Shown here: positions 48,318 through 55,627 of the stretch, piece after piece
Layout: every line of letters starts with the position of its first letter
Position numbering within the stretch: the stretch's first letter is position 1
DNA from: Chloroflexales bacterium ZM16-3
Lineage (GTDB): Bacteria; Chloroflexota; Chloroflexia; Chloroflexales; Chloroflexaceae
Length of the DNA: 64,000 nucleotides
Assembly (NCBI GenBank): GCA_004138175.2
Contig: RYFE02000018.1
Coordinates: 1-64,000, forward strand
Direction: 5' to 3'
The notes under the pieces: model-generated
What the model was told of the DNA's origin: nothing
Databases searched by the model: none
What the model saw: only the letters and a program-made list of their open reading frames with translations
Program-made: the position numbers and the translations under genes

Positions 48318-49595
48318 ATGCCAGATCTGATCACGACCCCCGCCGGGCTGCGCATCCTGGTCGAGGAGCTGCCGCACACCTACTCGGTGTCGATCGGCTG
48401 CTTCATCGGTGCCGGTGCGCGCCACGAGCACGAGTCTCTGGGCGGGGCGGCCCACTTTATTGAGCATATGTGCTTTAAGGGTACCTCCCGCTTCCCGACG
48501 GCCCGCCAGGTCTCTGCGGCTATCGAGGGGGTCGGCGGTATCCTCAACGCATCGACCTCATACGAGTCGACGGTCTACTGGGCCAAGGTCGCCACGATCC
48601 ACTTCGAGCGGGCGGTGGAGGTACTTGCCGAGATGCTGACCTGTCCGACCTTCGACCTGCGCGAGCTGGAGAGGGAGCGCCGCGTGATCATCGAGGAGAT
48701 CCGTGGCCTGCAAGACTCGCCGAGCGACTGGGTTCACGAGCAGCTTCAGCAGGCGATGTGGGGCGCGCAGCCCCTCGGGCGCGATATCGCCGGCAGCGCA
48801 GAGACGGTGTCTGCCATTGAGCGCTCCGACCTGATGGGCTTCTTCCGCCGCCACTATAACCAGAGCACGGTGGTGATCTCGGTGGCCGGCAATATCACGA
48901 CCGCCCAGGTGGTCGAGAGCGTTGGCCGGGCCTTCGCCGATCTGCCCCCAGGCGCTCTCGCGACTCCGCCGCCATCCCCCACGCCCTGCCGTGGCCCACG
49001 GGTGAGCCTGATGTCCCGCGACTCTGAGCAGGGCAACTTCTGCCTCGGTGTGCCCGGGCTCTCTTATAGCGACCCGGACCGGCGCGCGCTCCAGGTGCTC
49101 GACTCGATCCTCGGCGGCGGGATGGCGTCGCGGCTGTTCCAGGTGCTCCGCGAGGAGAACGGCATGGCCTACAGCATCGGCTCCTACCACACCGAGCTCT
49201 CCGACACGGGCATGTGGGTGGTCTACGGCAGTGTCGAGCCTGAGACCATGCGCGACGCCCTTGTGATCTGCCGCGATATGCTGGGCGACCTGCTGCGCGA
49301 TGGGGTGACGCGTGATGAGCTGGTGATGATTAAGGAACAGGTGAAGGGCGGGATCTTGCTCTCGCTTGAGGATACATGGTCGGTGGCCTCGCGGAATGGC
49401 GCGCACCTGCTGCGCTACGGCCGTGTGATCCCGGTGGGGCAGGTGGTGGCCGAGGTTGAGGCGGTGACGGCAGAACAGGTGCAGCAGGTTGCCCGCCGCC
49501 TGCTGCGCACCGAGGCGCTGCACCTAGCGGTGATCGGCCCCTACGAGGATGAGGATCGCCGCGAGCTTGAGGCGATTGTTGCGGGGGGATGGTAG
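48318..49595 (+). CDS. M16-family zinc metallopeptidase (stand-alone)
   Basis: 425 residues with a full zinc site: HFIEH (GGAAHFIEHMCFKGTSRFP) and the later Glu of RRVIIEEIRGLQDSPSDW. The C-terminal domain keeps LGGGMASRLFQVLREENGMAYSIGSYH. It is closest in pattern to the YmxG/processing-peptidase group and is distinct from the pair at 11-13.7 kb, being an active chain with no inactive partner beside it. Such single-gene members usually act as homodimers. No signal peptide. Confidence 0.88.
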   Translation: MPDLITTPAGLRILVEELPHTYSVSIGCFIGAGARHEHESLGGAAHFIEHMCFKGTSRFPTARQVSAAIEGVGGILNASTSYESTVYWAKVATIHFERAVEVLAEMLTCPTFDLRELERERRVIIEEIRGLQDSPSDWVHEQLQQAMWGAQPLGRDIAGSAETVSAIERSDLMGFFRRHYNQSTVVISVAGNITTAQVVESVGRAFADLPPGALATPPPSPTPCRGPRVSLMSRDSEQGNFCLGVPGLSYSDPDRRALQVLDSILGGGMASRLFQVLREENGMAYSIGSYHTELSDTGMWVVYGSVEPETMRDALVICRDMLGDLLRDGVTRDELVMIKEQVKGGILLSLEDTWSVASRNGAHLLRYGRVIPVGQVVAEVEAVTAEQVQQVARRLLRTEALHLAVIGPYEDEDRRELEAIVAGGW

Positions 49596-49659
49596 GGCCG
49601 CATTCGTAACGTATTGGCTTTAGGGCGGCAGCGCTAGACGTGATAGAGAGAAGGACACA

Positions 49660-51021
49660 ATGACCGCAACCTCAACCCGCAGCATCAACCTGGTGACGGA
49701 GATTCCCGGCCCGCGCTCGCGCGAGATGGTCGCCCGGCGCGAGGTCGCTGTGGTGGCGGGCCTGGGCAAGGCCACGCCTCTGGCGGTGGCGCATGCCAGT
49801 GGGGCGCTGGTGACGGACGCAGATGGCAATACCCTGCTCGACTTTGTGAGCGGCATTGGCACACTGGCGGTGGGGCACTGTCCGCCCGAGGTGGTGTCCG
49901 CCGTTCAGGCGCAGGCCGGGCGGCTCATCCACTTCTCGGCCCTGGTGGGCACCTACGAGCCCTATGTGGAGCTGAGCGAGCGGCTGAACGCGGCTGTGCC
50001 AATCGGCGGGGCGTGCAAGACTCTGCTCTCTAACAGTGGGGCCGAGGGCGTGGAGAACGCGATCAAGATCGCCAGGGCCGCCACCGGCCGCCAGGCGATC
50101 ATCGTCTTTGACGGGGCCTACCACGGCCGCACGCTGCTCACCCTCTCGCTCACCTCGCGCACCTTCTTCAAGAAGAAGTTTGGCCCCTTCGCCCCCGAGA
50201 TCTACCGGGCACCCTTCCCCTACGCCTACCGCATGGGCATCAGCGAGGAGCAGGCCACCGAGCAGTGCTGGGCTTCGTTCGAGCACATGCTGATCGCCGG
50301 GGTGGACGCCGAGGCGATCGCGGCGGTGCTGATCGAGCCGGTGCAGGGCGAGGGCGGCTTCATCCCGGTGCCCGCCGCGTTTATGCGTCGCCTGCGGGAC
50401 TTCTGCGACCGCAACGGATCTGTCCTGATTGTCGACGAGGTGCAGTGTGGCTTCGGCCGCACCGGCACGCTCTTCGCCATCGAGCAGCTGGGCGTGGAGC
50501 CGGACATTATTGTGAGCGCCAAGAGCCTGGCCGCCGGCATGCCCCTGGCCGCCACCATCGGCCGGGCGGCGGTGATGGACTCCGCTCACTACGGCGGCGT
50601 GGGCGGCACCTATGGCGGGAACCCGCTGGCCTGCGTGGCCGCGCTTGAGGTGATGAACATGATCGAGCGCGTGGACAGCCACACGGGGCTGTCCCTACTC
50701 GGGCGGGCGAATACGCTCGGCGCGCGCATCCGCAACCACCTGGGGCCGCTGCTCGCCGAGGAGGGGGCCGCCTCGCTGGTCGGCGACGTGCGCGGCATGG
50801 GCGCGATGATCGCGATCGAGCTGGTGAAGGACCGCGAGACCCGCGAGCCAGCGTCGGCCCAGGCTGTCCTCGACATCATCGACCGCTGCATCCAGCGCGG
50901 CCTGATCATTATGCGCGCCGGCCTCTACGCCAACTGCATCCGCCTGCTGGTGCCCCTGATTATCAGCGACGAGCAGCTCGACGAGGGCATGGAGATCCTG
51001 GTGGAGGAGCTAGGAAGATAA
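49660..51021 (+). CDS. Class III (GabT-like) PLP-dependent aminotransferase
   Basis: 453 residues with the class III signature: NSGAEGVENAIKIARAATGRQAIIVFDGAYHGRT, IEPVQGEGGFIPVP, LIVDEVQCGFGRTGTLFAIE, and the PLP lysine in DIIVSAKSLAAGMPLAATIG, then GGTYGGNPLACVAALEVM. The pattern is nearest to 4-aminobutyrate aminotransferases, but acetylornithine or diaminobutyrate transaminases of this class are close, so the amino donor is uncertain. GAGAGAAGGACACA precedes the ATG. A GNAT gene follows after a palindrome. Confidence 0.88.
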   Translation: MTATSTRSINLVTEIPGPRSREMVARREVAVVAGLGKATPLAVAHASGALVTDADGNTLLDFVSGIGTLAVGHCPPEVVSAVQAQAGRLIHFSALVGTYEPYVELSERLNAAVPIGGACKTLLSNSGAEGVENAIKIARAATGRQAIIVFDGAYHGRTLLTLSLTSRTFFKKKFGPFAPEIYRAPFPYAYRMGISEEQATEQCWASFEHMLIAGVDAEAIAAVLIEPVQGEGGFIPVPAAFMRRLRDFCDRNGSVLIVDEVQCGFGRTGTLFAIEQLGVEPDIIVSAKSLAAGMPLAATIGRAAVMDSAHYGGVGGTYGGNPLACVAALEVMNMIERVDSHTGLSLLGRANTLGARIRNHLGPLLAEEGAASLVGDVRGMGAMIAIELVKDRETREPASAQAVLDIIDRCIQRGLIIMRAGLYANCIRLLVPLIISDEQLDEGMEILVEELGR

Positions 51022-51029
51022 GGGCACGC

Positions 51030-51061
51030 AGGTGGGGACGCAGCGCGCTGCGTCCCTACCT
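51030..51061. repeat. AGGTGGGGACGCAGCGCGCTGC.. palindrome
   Basis: A 32-bp near-perfect palindrome centred on GCGCGC, sharing its core with 32047-32072, lies between the aminotransferase and the GNAT gene. Confidence 0.85.
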
Positions 51062-51077
51062 GCGTCCCTGCCTGCGT

Positions 51078-51695
51078 GTGACATCTATGAGCATCATCAT
51101 CACACAGATCCAGCCCGAGCACATCCCGCAGCTGGTGGAGCACCAGAAGATCTGCTTCCCGACCCTAGAGGTCGAGGATCTCTTCGGGGTCGAGGAGTTT
51201 AGCGCGCACCTGCGGGTCTTCCCCGAGGGCCAGCACGTGGCGCTAGATGGGGGGCGGGTAATCGGCCAGAGCAGCACCTTCCGCGTGAGCGGCGCGTATG
51301 TGTTTACGCAGCACACCTTCCACGAGATCGTCGGCCACGGATATTTCACCGAGCACGACGAGGCGGGCGAGTGGCTCTACGGCGGCGACATGAGCGTTCA
51401 CCCCGACTACCGGGGCCGCGGGGTTTCGCGCAGGCTCTACGGGGCGCGCTGGGAGCTGATCCGCCGTCTCGGCATGCGCGGGATCGTCGCGGGCGGAATG
51501 CTCCCCGGCTATCACGCCTACGGCGGCCAGATGGACGTGGATACCTATGTGGCCGAGGTGGTGGCTGGCCGGATCGTGGACCCGACCCTCACCTCGCAGC
51601 TGCGGATCGGCTTCTCGGTGCGCGGTGTGCTCTACGACCACATCCGCGCCGGTGAGATGACTGGCCACGCCTCGCTGCTTGTCTGGGAAGCCTGA
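51078..51695 (+). CDS. GNAT-family N-acetyltransferase
   Basis: 205 residues with an intact acetyl-CoA motif A: DMSVHPDYRGRGVSRRLYGARWELIRRLGMRGIVAGG (pyrophosphate loop YRGRGVSRRL). The N-terminal half begins IIITQIQPEHIPQLVEHQKICFPTLE, and the C-terminal half contains SQLRIGFSVRGVLYDHI, a stretch recurring in a subgroup of uncharacterised GNATs. Its neighbour is an aminotransferase, so an amine or amino acid substrate is possible. The start could also be the ATG that follows two codons later. Confidence 0.82.
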   Translation: MTSMSIIITQIQPEHIPQLVEHQKICFPTLEVEDLFGVEEFSAHLRVFPEGQHVALDGGRVIGQSSTFRVSGAYVFTQHTFHEIVGHGYFTEHDEAGEWLYGGDMSVHPDYRGRGVSRRLYGARWELIRRLGMRGIVAGGMLPGYHAYGGQMDVDTYVAEVVAGRIVDPTLTSQLRIGFSVRGVLYDHIRAGEMTGHASLLVWEA

Positions 51696-51881
51696 GAATG
51701 TTGAATGCTGAAGGCTGAATTCCGAACATTCAACATTACTGGCAGTTTCTGCGTGACTTCTGCGGTATTGCGTTATTTTATCTTCACTGTAGGTTTCATG
51801 CCTACAATATGCTGAAGAGGTTGTGTGGCCTTACTATCACATGAGGGATATGGAGATTTTCAAGCATCTCATCGCGTGACC
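51696..51881. other. Intergenic region: period-7 repeat and a lone palindromic-element end
   Basis: GAATGTTGAATGCTGAAGGC and its continuation to 51738 is a degenerate 7-bp repeat with an inverted end (GAACATTCAAC). CTGCGTGACTTCTGCGGTATTGCG near 51749-51772 (cited in part) matches the right end of element copy 1 without its body. Otherwise nothing is recognised. Confidence 0.6.
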
Positions 51882-51954
51882 TGTCACGCTGAGCGAAGCG
51901 AAGCGTCCCGACCGTGGTATAGCTGCCGGGACGCTTCGCTTCGCTCAGCGTGAT
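51882..51954. repeat. Dispersed palindromic element, copy 6
   Basis: TGTCACGCTGAGCGAAGCGAAG.. pairs with the inverse ending CTCAGCGTGATA (cited in part), with a centre CGACCGTGGTATAGCTG unlike the other copies. It is upstream of the DUF697-like gene. Confidence 0.85.
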
Positions 51955-52015
51955 ATGAGGCTGGGATACGTAAAAAGCTCCGCTGCCATTAATGCTAACG
52001 CTATAAGGAGGATAT

Positions 52016-52534
52016 ATGTCTTCTCTGGAGACCAAGAAGGCCGTCGAATACGCGCTCGCTTTCGCAACCGCAGGGGCAGGAGCGTCTTTTAGCATAAAGA
52101 CATTCGTTCCGATTCCAGTAATAGATGCTGTCCCTCAGACCATCATCGTAACGGTAATGGCGAATCAGCTAGCGTCTATCTATAAACTCAGCTCGCTCAA
52201 GGGCCTAACTATTTTCACAGGGAAGATAGTAGGCGCGGCAGGCGGTGTGAAATTGGCAAGCGAGGTGATCACGTTTGTGCCTGTGGCGGGGCCGAGCACG
52301 AGCGCGGCTACCTCGTTCGCTGTGCATATGTCAGTGGGCATTGTGTTAATTATTGTGTTTGAATTAATACAATCAGGCGCTATCCCTGAGGATTTCATCA
52401 ACAACGTAACGGTCAGCGATATGACGGCCCTGCTGAGCTTGGCCGCCGAGGCTTTGGGGAAGATCGTACGGGGTGATGATGGCGAGGAGACCATCAGGGC
52501 GGCCGTAGAGCAGTTTGGGGTTCAGGCGGCATAG
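52016..52534 (+). CDS. Small membrane protein with DUF697-like pattern
   Basis: 172 residues, two to three hydrophobic stretches. The order FVPIPVIDAVPQTIIVTVMANQLASIYKLSS, IVGAAGGVKLASEVITFVPVAGPSTSAATSFAVHMSVGIVLIIVFEL follows the DUF697 pattern (PIPxxDxxxLTxIQxxMxxxIAxxYG, then a Gly/Ala-rich helical pair), often found behind GTPase domains but free-standing here. The C-terminal helix (LSLAAEALGKIVRGDDGEETIRAAVEQF) is cytoplasmic by inference. Its codon and base use is more AT-rich than the neighbours. A perfect AAGGAGG precedes the ATG. Function unknown. Confidence 0.6.
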   Translation: MSSLETKKAVEYALAFATAGAGASFSIKTFVPIPVIDAVPQTIIVTVMANQLASIYKLSSLKGLTIFTGKIVGAAGGVKLASEVITFVPVAGPSTSAATSFAVHMSVGIVLIIVFELIQSGAIPEDFINNVTVSDMTALLSLAAEALGKIVRGDDGEETIRAAVEQFGVQAA

Positions 52535-52627
52535 GCAGCACTGAGGCACTGAGGCACTGAGACAGGCGGCTCGCTGCGCTCGGGCCTTGATCCCGACCGG
52601 CTCAATCGTTCTGCTCGCCGCTATAGT
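52535..52627. repeat. CACTGAGG octamers and dispersed repeat
   Basis: GCACTGAGGCACTGAGGCAC opens the region; GCGGCTCGCTGCGCTCGGGCC and TCAATCG..CGCCGCTATAG follow (cited in part). The second part aligns with 46560-46635. Confidence 0.7.
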
Positions 52628-52657
52628 TCTCTCCCGTGCGAAGGGCGTGAAGCGCGC

Positions 52658-52663
52658 TATAAT
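52658..52663 (+). promoter_or_regulatory. Candidate -10 box for the deoxyhypusine-synthase-like gene
   Basis: GCGCTATAATGG, consensus TATAAT, 41 bp before the ATG at 52705. GAGGAG precedes the start codon. Confidence 0.5.
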
Positions 52664-52704
52664 GGTGCGGCTACCCTGGCCCTTCGCTGCGTGAGGAGAT
52701 CGCT

Positions 52705-53781
52705 ATGACCTATGGAGTGAAGCTCGACCCCCGTCCGCTGACTGGCGAGATCGGGGTGCGCGATCTAGTCGATAACTATCTGTTTGCCTATAACGCGGCC
52801 CGCCTGCGCGAGGCGTGCCAGCTCTTTGCCCGCAAGATCGTTCAGCCTGATGTGACGATCGGCGTGACCCTGAGCGGCGCGCTGACGCCGACTGGCATTG
52901 GCACGGCGGCGATCGTGCCGCTGATCCGCGCCGGCATGATCGACTGGGTGGTTAGCACTGGGGCCAACCTCTACCACGATATGCACCGCTCGCTGGGCTT
53001 CGAGATGTTTGGCAGCACGCCCTTCACCAACGATATTGAGCTGCGCGAGAATAAGATCATCCGCATCTACGATATTCTCTTTCACCAGGATGTGCTGCTG
53101 GAGAGCGATGCGTTTGTGCGCGAGTGCCTGCGCGGCGAGGAGTTTCAGACGACGATGGGCAGCGCTGAGCTGCACTATAAGCTCGGCAAGTATACGAAGG
53201 CCCGCGAGGAGGCTCTGGGCAGCGGCTATGTGAGCATTCTCACGGCGGCCCACGAGTGTGGCGTGCCTATGTATACCTCTAGCCCCGGCGACAGCACCCT
53301 GGGCATGAATGTGGCCGCCCTGGCCCTTGAGGGCAACAAGTGCCGCTTCGATGTCGAGCGCGATGTGAATGAGAGCACCGCAATCGTCTACGATGCCAAG
53401 AAGAGTGGCGGCCAGAGCGCGGTGGTGATCGTCGGCGGCGGCTCGCCGAAGAACTTTATCCTCCAGACTGAGCCTCAGATCCAGGAGATCCTCGGCCTCG
53501 ACGAGGCTGGCCACGACTACTTCATCCAGTTCACCGACGCCCGCCCCGACACTGGCGGCCTCTCTGGGGCCACGCCTTCCGAGGCGATGACCTGGGGGAA
53601 GATCGACCCCGAACAGCTCCCCGGCACGGTGGTCTGCTACCTGGACAGCACGGTGGCCCTGCCGATCCTGGCGAGCTACGCCCTGGCCAGCGCCGCGCCC
53701 CGCCCGCTCAAGCGGCTCTACGATAGGCGCGACGATCTGCTCGCGCAGATCAGCGCCGATTACCGCGCCAAGCTGGGCTAA
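52705..53781 (+). CDS. Deoxyhypusine-synthase-like protein
   Basis: 358 residues of the DHS family. NAD-site and active-site regions are clear: TIGVTLSGALTPTGIGTAAIVPLIRAGMIDWVVSTGANLYHDMH, then SPGDSTLGMNVAALAL, GGGSPKNFILQTEPQIQEI and SGATPSEAMTWGKI. The lysine that forms the imine intermediate in human DHS (its Lys329) aligns with Lys249. Bacteria have no eIF5A, so the natural acceptor is probably a polyamine, as in bacterial DHS-like homospermidine or related synthases. Monocistronic with its own TATAAT. Function beyond the family is inference. Confidence 0.85.
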   Translation: MTYGVKLDPRPLTGEIGVRDLVDNYLFAYNAARLREACQLFARKIVQPDVTIGVTLSGALTPTGIGTAAIVPLIRAGMIDWVVSTGANLYHDMHRSLGFEMFGSTPFTNDIELRENKIIRIYDILFHQDVLLESDAFVRECLRGEEFQTTMGSAELHYKLGKYTKAREEALGSGYVSILTAAHECGVPMYTSSPGDSTLGMNVAALALEGNKCRFDVERDVNESTAIVYDAKKSGGQSAVVIVGGGSPKNFILQTEPQIQEILGLDEAGHDYFIQFTDARPDTGGLSGATPSEAMTWGKIDPEQLPGTVVCYLDSTVALPILASYALASAAPRPLKRLYDRRDDLLAQISADYRAKLG

Positions 53782-53782
53782 T

Positions 53783-53898
53783 CTGCCTGGGGCTGCGCCC
53801 CAGACCTGCTTAATGTTGAGCCTGGGCGGCGTAGCCGCCCAGGCTCAACATTAAAATACTGCGGGGGCGGCGGAGCCGCCCCCGCACCCCCACCGGGA
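53783..53898. repeat. Composite palindrome cluster before the DUF2357 gene
   Basis: GGGGCTGCGCCCC (53790-53802), then a 45-bp palindrome 53810-53854 with perfect 21-bp arms (starting TTAATGTTGAGCCTGG) around GTA, apex GCGTAGC, then GCGGGGGCGGC-GGA-GCCGCCCCCGC (53862-53886). Same block order as 40219-40317. Confidence 0.88.
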
Positions 53899-53904
53899 GG
53901 CGAT

Positions 53905-55428
53905 GTGCAGCTTCTGCTCGACGGGCTCCCGCTCGGCGAGGCCGCCGCCATCGATGAGTGGCGCTCGGCCGAGATCTCCTGCCTGTCGCCTGCGGGGGCC
54001 AGCCTGCGCCTGTGGCTGGGCGATCTGGAGCTAGAGCCCTTCCTGCGCCCCGGCGACCCGGCATGGCGCTGGCGTGTCCCGGCCCAGGGCGGCGTCGGCA
54101 GCTTCGCGATCCTGCTGCTCGCCGCGTGGCCCGACGGTCGCGCCGAGGAGCTGCGCGAGATCCTGCGGGTGCGCCCGCGCAAGCTCGACGAGGAGCGCTA
54201 CCGCGCCCTGCTCGACGACCTCCAGCGCCTTGGGCGCGAACTGGTCTTCGCCCTCGGCGGCGGGGCCGCGCCCGGCGGCTGGACGCCCGAGGCTGACGCT
54301 GGCCAGCCCGCGCCCGCCGAGGATCTGGCCGGCCTGCTTGGCCCCGACCTCGACCGATTCCTGGCCGCCGCCGAGCGGATCGCCCTCCGCCCGCCCGACC
54401 GCCTGCGGCCTGGCGTGGATCTCGTAGATCCTGGCCAGTCCCGCGACCTCTCGGCGCTCGACCGGGCGCGCATCGACGCCTCGGCAGCCCCCGGCGAGGC
54501 GGGTGATGCCGCCGCCCTCGCCCGGCGGCTGATAGCTATCCCCGAGCATCGCCCCGCCGCCAGTCACGACTCCTACGAGAACCGGCTGCTCAAGCGCACG
54601 CTGGCCTCCCTCGCCCGGCGGGTGGCTCAGCTTCAGGCGACGCTCGGCCTGCCCGACTCGGCCCGGCGGCGCGTCGCGGATGTCGCCGATCAGCTGCGCG
54701 GCCTGCGGGCGCGGCCCTTCCTCACCGACGTGTCCGCGCTCAGCCAGTTCGCCGGCCCCACCCCACGCCTCCAGCGCGACCCCGACTACCGCGCGGTTTT
54801 CCGCATGTGGCAGCTGCTGCGCCGCCGCCCGCTCATCCAGTGGGACGCGGCGACCCTGGCGATCCCGGTGCAGGATCTGCCCAGACTCTATGAGCGCTGG
54901 TGCGCCGCCAGGGTGGCCCTGGCCCTGCTGCACATGCCCGGCCTGCGCCTTGTCGCGCAGGGTGTGGCGCATCAGGAGGAGGACGACGAGATGGCCTGGG
55001 GGCTGCGTTTGGCCGAGGGCGGCGCGCTGCTAGAGCTGGGGGACACGGCGGGCGCACGGCTGACCCTGCGCTACCAGGCCCGCTACAGGCCCGGCGGCGC
55101 GCCGCTGCGCTCGCTCGACCGGCACACCCGCGTGCCTGACCTAGCCCTGGAGATCGCCCGGCCCGCTGCGCCGCCGAGGGTGATTGTGCTCGACGCCAAG
55201 TATCGCCTGGACGCATCCGGCGGCGTGCCCGAGGACGCGCTTGCCGACGCCTACAGCTACCTGGGCAGCATCGGCGCGGCCGACGGCTCGCGGGCCGCCC
55301 TGGCCGTGGCGCTGCTCTACCCCGGACGAGGCGCGGCTGAGGTCTACGCGAGCGGCGCGGCCGCCCTGCCCCTGCTCCCCGGCGAGGATGGCGAGCTGGC
55401 GGGGTGGATCACTGAGGCACTGAGGTGA
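53905..55428 (+). CDS. DUF2357 / PD-(D/E)XK nuclease, McrC-like, without an McrB partner
   Basis: 507 residues. The N-terminal half is a DUF2357-like domain (LGEAAAIDEWRSAEISCLSPAGASLRLWLG). The segment SHDSYENRLLKRTLASLARRVAQL is the helical linker typical of DUF2357/McrC-like proteins. The C-terminal half ends in a PD-(D/E)XK nuclease: TRVPDLALEIARP then VIVLDAKYRL, followed by DALADAYSYLGSIG. McrC-like chains cut DNA with a GTPase McrB, but none lies upstream (the DHS gene) or downstream. GTG start at 53905 follows GGGAGG. The last codons (ITEALR) lie in the start of a CACTGAGG repeat. Confidence 0.8.
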   Translation: MQLLLDGLPLGEAAAIDEWRSAEISCLSPAGASLRLWLGDLELEPFLRPGDPAWRWRVPAQGGVGSFAILLLAAWPDGRAEELREILRVRPRKLDEERYRALLDDLQRLGRELVFALGGGAAPGGWTPEADAGQPAPAEDLAGLLGPDLDRFLAAAERIALRPPDRLRPGVDLVDPGQSRDLSALDRARIDASAAPGEAGDAAALARRLIAIPEHRPAASHDSYENRLLKRTLASLARRVAQLQATLGLPDSARRRVADVADQLRGLRARPFLTDVSALSQFAGPTPRLQRDPDYRAVFRMWQLLRRRPLIQWDAATLAIPVQDLPRLYERWCAARVALALLHMPGLRLVAQGVAHQEEDDEMAWGLRLAEGGALLELGDTAGARLTLRYQARYRPGGAPLRSLDRHTRVPDLALEIARPAAPPRVIVLDAKYRLDASGGVPEDALADAYSYLGSIGAADGSRAALAVALLYPGRGAAEVYASGAAALPLLPGEDGELAGWITEALR

Positions 55429-55497
55429 TGAGGCACTGAGGCGCTGAGGATGTGAGTGATTCAGTGACTCAGTGATTCCGCGCCTCAGTGATGGGAG
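55407..55497. repeat. Inverted cluster of CACTGAGG octamers
   Basis: ATCACTGAGGCACTGAGG and further copies are followed by GTGATTCAGTGACTCAGTG and GCCTCAGTGA in inverse, giving a possible hairpin. The first copy overlaps the end of the nuclease gene. Confidence 0.8.
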
Positions 55498-55557
55498 ATG
55501 GGTGAAGACCTACAAACACCTTACCGCAGGCTGAGGATCTGTTCTGCCTATCAATGC

Positions 55558-55627
55558 TATAATCAGACCAGCGGATCGGCACACCGCTGCGCACCGCCAT
55601 CCTGTCTGCACCTGCGGAGATCTCTCG
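55558..55627 (+). promoter_or_regulatory. Extended -10 promoter and leader shared with the 58067 gene
   Basis: TGCTATAAT with TATAAT at 55558-55563. The leader GCACCGCCATCCTGTCTGCA..CTGCGGAGATCTC (55595-55626, cited in part) is nearly the same as 58031-58064 ahead of the paralogous gene, including GGAG as the ribosome-binding site. The duplicated unit thus includes its own promoter. Confidence 0.65.

Noticed and set aside
49660-51021. Firm gabT assignment
   Set aside because: Class III aminotransferases with this PLP region include several activities; the neighbours do not settle the substrate.
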